Virus record (IMG/VR): IMGVR_UViG_3300006033_000011
Span: 1-39,565 of that record
Direction: 5' to 3' (one strand)
Length of the DNA stretch: 39,565 bases
Source: a virus
The translations under genes and the position numbers were made by a program. How positions within the stretch are numbered: position 1 is the stretch's first letter; every line of letters begins with the position of its first letter. The notes beneath the pieces were generated by a model. That model had not been told where the DNA came from. It worked only from the letters and a program-made list of their open reading frames with translations, and made no database searches. Below, one piece after another: positions 36,332-39,565 of the stretch.

Positions 36332-36978
36332 GTAATTTCAGCCAATTCTTCGGTGGCGGCTCTATCAAGCCGTGGAATAGCGGCGAGACAGTCTCGCAAT
36401 GGGACTATCGCCGCAGCCCGCTAGATGGCGAGATTTACCAGCGAAAGACGGCAGCGGGCAGCGGAACTACTGACCCAGCCGACGATGTGGCCAACTATGT
36501 GGCGGTGAGTTACAACAGGCCTGCTGCCATCGTTAACGAATTCAGCGCAGGTGGTAGTCCGCAAGGAGGCGCGACCCTGGCTGCCCCGAATCAAAAAGGC
36601 CTGTCTGTTGCCCCTGTCGCTAACACTCGCACACTCATAACGTCGGTCACCGGCAAGGGGCGGATTCAGAACCTCGCCTTCCGTTACGGTGGTGCGGCAG
36701 GCCGCCCGGACAACGGCACTGCCCGCATTGAATTGGTGCTTGATGGGCGCACGCTGTTCAACGCATTGTTCAACACAGGTTCGGCAGCTAACTCATTAGC
36801 GGTCGCGGTGGTGGGTGACTTGGTTTATGACCCAGGGACGTCCTCCGGGGCTTACTACGGCATTGCAGATAACCCTATCGAATTTGCGCGCAGTTTCCAA
36901 ATTTTCGTAACCAACAGTTGGACTTACTCAATCCCATCCGCGCTTGTGATGGCTCTGAACTACCAAGGACGGACATGA
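36328..36978 (+). CDS. Putative tail fibre/receptor-binding protein, 216 residues
   Basis: I start at the ATG at 36328 (ATGA overlap); an ATG five codons upstream is also open. The N-terminal segment has W-N-S-G-E-T-V-S-Q-W-D-Y-R-R-S-P-L-D-G-E-I-Y, a beta-rich unit often seen in tail appendage proteins (the G-E-x-Y...R-K-T repeat). A beta-sandwich-like C-terminal part follows (T-A-R-I-E-L-V-L-D-G-R-T-L-F-N-A-L-F). No enzymatic motif is visible. With the gene before and after it forms a fibre gene group, so it may be the distal receptor-binding part. Confidence 0.65.
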   Translation: MSNFSQFFGGGSIKPWNSGETVSQWDYRRSPLDGEIYQRKTAAGSGTTDPADDVANYVAVSYNRPAAIVNEFSAGGSPQGGATLAAPNQKGLSVAPVANTRTLITSVTGKGRIQNLAFRYGGAAGRPDNGTARIELVLDGRTLFNALFNTGSAANSLAVAVVGDLVYDPGTSSGAYYGIADNPIEFARSFQIFVTNSWTYSIPSALVMALNYQGRT

Positions 36979-37370
36979 TGACCGCACAGATTACAACCCC
37001 GGAAGGCATGGAAACCGTAGTCATTGACGGTTTGACCATTACGCGCTGGCCTGCTCAGGAACCATCCCAACCCACGGTATTGCGACGCATCACCAAGCTG
37101 GCCTTCCGCAACCGTTTCACCAAAGCGGAAAAAGCCGGGATCGAGTTTGCAGCCTTGGACGACCCAACAGCGCCCATCGCACAGCGCCAGCAAGCAGCCG
37201 CGCTGCGGGCCGACCTGAAAGACCAAGAGCAGGCCACCTATATCGACCTGGACGACGAAGACACCCGCACTGGCGTCCTGACTCTGGAGGCAGCTGGCCT
37301 GATCGCCGCTGGCCGTGCTGTCGAAATCCTCGACGCACCGGTGCAGGACAAGGAACGTCACACAGGCTGA
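36975..37370 (+). CDS. Hypothetical 131-residue protein of the fibre cluster
   Basis: The gene overlaps the fibre gene by ATGA. The product has an N-terminal strand V-V-I-D-G-L-T-I-T-R-W-P-A, then a basic helix L-R-R-I-T-K-L-A-F-R-N-R-F-T-K-A-E-K-A, a helical Ala/Gln region (Q-R-Q-Q-A-A-A-L-R-A-D-L-K-D-Q-E-Q-A), and V-L-T-L-E-A-A-G-L-I-A-A-G-R-A. The F-R-N-R-F-T-x-A-E-K/R pattern occurs in small proteins encoded directly after phage fibre genes, and a fibre-assembly chaperone is a reasonable guess. Not certain. Confidence 0.65.
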   Translation: MMTAQITTPEGMETVVIDGLTITRWPAQEPSQPTVLRRITKLAFRNRFTKAEKAGIEFAALDDPTAPIAQRQQAAALRADLKDQEQATYIDLDDEDTRTGVLTLEAAGLIAAGRAVEILDAPVQDKERHTG

Positions 37371-37389
37371 TGCATCACGCAGACAACCA

Positions 37390-38931
37390 ATGATGAAAAC
37401 TATCCAGCTTCTCGGGCAGTACGGCATCAACAAAGACACCCAATCCCAAGAACTGCCGGACAACGCATGGTCGGACGGTGCAAACGTGCGGTTTCGTAAT
37501 GGGGCACTGGAGCGGATGAAAGGCGACCAGCGTGTCTTTGACGCGCCGGTGAGTGCTCCGTATTGGCTCCAGCCCTACAACACCGCAACTGCCCAGTATT
37601 GGGTACATGCGTGCCTCAACGCTGTCTATGCAGATGACGGAACGACCCGCACCAACATAACGCCCTCAACCGCTCCAACAGGTGGAGTAGATGACCGATG
37701 GACAGGCGGCGTGCTGAATGGTGTCTTAGTCATGAACAACGGCAAAGATGTGCCGTGGTATTGGGACAGAACACCAGCGGTCAATAAGCTGGTTCCATTG
37801 CCAGGATGGGACGCGAATTGGCGTGCACGATCCATCAGGCCATTCAAGAATGTGCTGGTGGCCGTGGGTTTGACCAAGGGGACGGACTTTTTCCCTCACA
37901 TGGTCATGTGGTCGGATGTGGCCGTTCCCGGTGCTGTGCCGACTTCATGGAACGTCGCTGACCTGACCAAGCTTGCCGGTGATCTTGATCTTGCCGAAGA
38001 CCCTAGCCTAATGGTCGATCAGATGGTTATGGGTGATGTGAACGTCATCTACAAACAAAACGCCATGTACGCCATGCGGGCGAGTGGCGGGACGGATGTT
38101 TTCAGCTTCCAGCGCCTGCCAGGGCGTCAGGGGTTGCTGACTGTTGGAGCGGTGGCAGATACCCCGGTTGGGCATGTGCTGCTTACCAATGGTGATGTAG
38201 TGATTCACGCTGGGCAGGGTGCGCAATCCATCATTGATGGTGTGCTGCGGCGTACGCTGTTCCGCACTATTGACGCCACCACCCGCCGGAGGGCTTTTGT
38301 CACGACCAACCCTGCCGCATCAGAAGTGTGGATCTGTTACCCAGAGCTGGGAAAACAGGCCTGCACGAAGGCCATGGTGTGGAACTGGCGCGAAAAGACA
38401 TGGAGCCTCCGCACCCTGGATAACGTGACCTATGGCGCGACCGGGCAACTTGCCAAAGGCGCAACACAGGCATGGAGCGCTCAGGCGTATTCATGGGCAG
38501 ATGCCACGTTCGCATGGGATGAAGATGAGCTATCGCCAGCGCAAGAGCGGCTGTTGCTTTGCTCTGCCTCTGCAATCTCTGCGGCTGATGTGACCGGAAC
38601 CCGCAACGGCGCGGCTTACACCAGCTATGCCGAGCGCCTGGGGCTGTGGTTTGGAGAAGCCGCCAGGGCGAAGACAGTGCGCGGGTTGACTGTACGGGTC
38701 GAGGGGGCCATCGGTGCCAAGGTGCAGTTTGAGGTTGGCGGCACGATGAACCCAGAGCAGGACGTTGAATGGTCTGCTCCCGTGACCTACACGGTTGGAC
38801 AGACGGCCAACAACGAGCTGAACCTCTTTGCAACGGGCCGGTATATCGCCCTGCGCATCACCTCGCTGGACAACCAGCCTTGGCGCATCACATCGCTCGA
38901 TGTTGATTTTGTGATGGCAGGGAGGTATTGA
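37390..38931 (+). CDS. Tail nozzle-like structural protein, 513 residues
   Basis: The start at 37390 precedes MMKTIQLLGQYGINKDT, and the protein is a beta-rich structure with repeated G-x-W/Y-x-W blades: P-W-Y-W-D-R-T-P-A-V-N-K-L at about 125, then V-W-N-W-R-E-K-T-W-S-L-R-T-L, and Y-S-W-A-D-A-T-F-A-W-D. P22 gp10 and SU10-like nozzle proteins are beta-propeller-like proteins of this size at this position, after the adaptor. It would seal the tail tube and open during DNA ejection. The C-terminal domain (about 430-510) resembles a beta sandwich. Assignment rests on position and strand pattern. Confidence 0.75.
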   Translation: MMKTIQLLGQYGINKDTQSQELPDNAWSDGANVRFRNGALERMKGDQRVFDAPVSAPYWLQPYNTATAQYWVHACLNAVYADDGTTRTNITPSTAPTGGVDDRWTGGVLNGVLVMNNGKDVPWYWDRTPAVNKLVPLPGWDANWRARSIRPFKNVLVAVGLTKGTDFFPHMVMWSDVAVPGAVPTSWNVADLTKLAGDLDLAEDPSLMVDQMVMGDVNVIYKQNAMYAMRASGGTDVFSFQRLPGRQGLLTVGAVADTPVGHVLLTNGDVVIHAGQGAQSIIDGVLRRTLFRTIDATTRRRAFVTTNPAASEVWICYPELGKQACTKAMVWNWREKTWSLRTLDNVTYGATGQLAKGATQAWSAQAYSWADATFAWDEDELSPAQERLLLCSASAISAADVTGTRNGAAYTSYAERLGLWFGEAARAKTVRGLTVRVEGAIGAKVQFEVGGTMNPEQDVEWSAPVTYTVGQTANNELNLFATGRYIALRITSLDNQPWRITSLDVDFVMAGRY

Positions 38932-39176
38932 TGTACCGCAAGCGCAACGTGCCGGGGAGTGCAGAGAGCCTCCCGGCATTTTTAGACCAAGAACTATCCA
39001 ACATCGAGCAGGCCCAATACGGGCCTTTTCCTTTTGTGCGGCTGGAAGTCGTGCACACACCGCCGGGCAAGGTCTTCGACGGGATGGTGGTCTTGGCGGA
39101 CGGCACCGACTGGAACCCCGGTTCTGGTGGCGGTGTGTATTGCTATCGCGCCGGAGCTTGGCGCTTTTTGGGTTAA
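38931..39176 (+). CDS. Hypothetical 81-residue protein of the tail cluster
   Basis: The ATG at 38931 directly follows the previous stop with GGGAGG in front. The product has a polar N terminus (M-Y-R-K-R-N-V-P-G-S-A-E-S-L-P-A-F-L-D-Q), a helix (Q-E-L-S-N-I-E-Q-A-Q), then two or three strands (F-V-R-L-E-V-V-H-T and M-V-V-L-A-D-G-T-D-W-N-P-G-S). V-Y-C-Y-R-A-G-A-W-R-F-L-G closes it. The D-G-T-x-W-N-P-G...W-R-F-L/G ending is typical of small phage tail-tip or fibre-cap proteins in podoviruses; exact role unknown. Confidence 0.68.
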   Translation: MYRKRNVPGSAESLPAFLDQELSNIEQAQYGPFPFVRLEVVHTPPGKVFDGMVVLADGTDWNPGSGGGVYCYRAGAWRFLG

Positions 39177-39185
39177 GGGGAAATC

Positions 39186-39565
39186 ATGGCCTGGACATAT
39201 CAATATGCAGACGGCACCACTGGCGACACGCCTTGGAAAATGGGGGCCGATGGTCAATACGACATCAGCCAAGAGGGCACGGTCCAATACAACACGCCCG
39301 GCTCCACTGGGTACTCTGGATCACAAATCGCGGGCATGATGGGTTACGACTCACCGCAAACAGGTGGCCCCAGCTATGCAGGCGGTGCAACGTTTGGCGG
39401 CGGCGTGACCGGTGGTGGGGCGACGACCAACTACATGAAGCCGGAACAAATTGGCGGCACTGGATCATCCGGCAATGCGGGCTACACCCAAGGCCAGAAC
39501 CCCTATCTGTACCAGATGGGCGATGCCTTGGTGCAGCAGAACACGCAGAACTTCAACCGGAATGT
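39186..39565 (+). CDS. Gly/Asn-rich virion protein, N-terminal part (continues at base 1)
   Basis: Here the 343-residue protein begins, MAWTYQYADGTTGDTPWKMG, with a short beta-like segment (Q-Y-D-I-S-Q-E-G-T-V-Q-Y) followed by a Gly/Thr/Ser-rich stretch. Frame and sequence continue without change at base 1 once the 120-base duplication is removed. An AGGGGAAATC sequence eight bases before the ATG is a weak ribosome site. The body is described in the entry for bases 1-772. Only the window ends cut it; the gene is intact on the circular map. Confidence 0.8.
   Translation, partial: MAWTYQYADGTTGDTPWKMGADGQYDISQEGTVQYNTPGSTGYSGSQIAGMMGYDSPQTGGPSYAGGATFGGGVTGGGATTNYMKPEQIGGTGSSGNAGYTQGQNPYLYQMGDALVQQNTQNFNRN
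39446..39565. repeat. Terminal redundancy, right copy
   Basis: Identical to bases 1-120. Removing one copy leaves a 39,445-base circle with an unbroken gene across the join. Confidence 0.95.

Noticed and set aside
1-39565. CRISPR array, transposon or insertion sequence
   Set aside because: No regularly spaced short repeats with unique spacers, and no transposase or flanking inverted repeats with target duplication were seen on either strand.

Overview
The window is a complete temperate, podovirus-like phage genome cut open at an arbitrary point inside a virion gene. The last 120 bases (39446-39565) repeat the first 120 exactly, and the reading frame at 39186 runs off the right end and continues in frame from base 1 to 772. 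The molecule therefore closes into a circle of 39,445 unique bases. The host is most likely a betaproteobacterium of the Comamonadaceae (Acidovorax/Comamonas/Delftia type). The DNA is GC-rich, the accessory proteins look like Burkholderiales prophage proteins, and two copies of an intergenic palindromic repeat resemble elements I remember from Comamonadaceae chromosomes. I could not check the host by search.

Layout. (1) 28.0-39.6 kb and 0-5.8 kb, rightward: small and large terminase, P22-like portal, scaffold, SU10-type major capsid protein, adaptor, tail fibre-like proteins, nozzle-like tail protein, then Gly/Ala-rich internal (ejection) proteins. No tape measure, sheath or tail-tube genes of long-tailed phages are visible. 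(2) 5.9-7.8 kb, rightward: a DUF7338-like protein and a lysis cassette (membrane protein, GH108-type muramidase, 3-TM holin). (3) 7.8-9.4 kb: attP built on a tRNA 3' end with paired arm repeats, then leftward integrase and excisionase. (4) 9.4-20.3 kb, leftward: the pL operon, with small accessory genes, an adenine and a cytosine DNA methyltransferase, a YqaJ-type exonuclease/RecT recombination pair and small membrane or zinc proteins. It is interrupted by several intrinsic terminators. (5) 20.3-21.5 kb: immunity region with pL, cI (LexA-type, leftward), three OR-like operators, pR and cro. (6) 21.5-27.6 kb, rightward: a composite DNA-binding protein, a lambda O-like initiator with an iteron cluster inside its gene, a DnaC-like helicase loader, a nin-like region (NinB, NinG and small genes) and a Q-like antiterminator. 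A putative late promoter, a structured leader and a terminator follow before the terminase genes.

How it works together. CI and Cro appear to share operators of the type TTAAGC-nn-GCTTAA and decide lysogeny. pR drives replication genes and Q. Q would let the late promoter read through its leader terminator into packaging, head, tail and lysis genes around the circle. pL drives recombination, methylation and xis/int. Many neighbouring genes overlap by the four bases ATGA, which indicates translational coupling. No gene-free stretch exceeds 300 bases. The longest (20271-20567, 297 bases) holds pL, its operators and the cI terminator.

Points of special interest: a second long open frame inside the cytosine methyltransferase that reads like a conserved protein; a 42-residue reverse-strand membrane ORF whose ribosome site sits in a terminator hairpin; a hairpin-rich late leader RNA; near-leaderless cro; several coupled ultra-short ORFs; and two single-base frameshifts at homopolymers.
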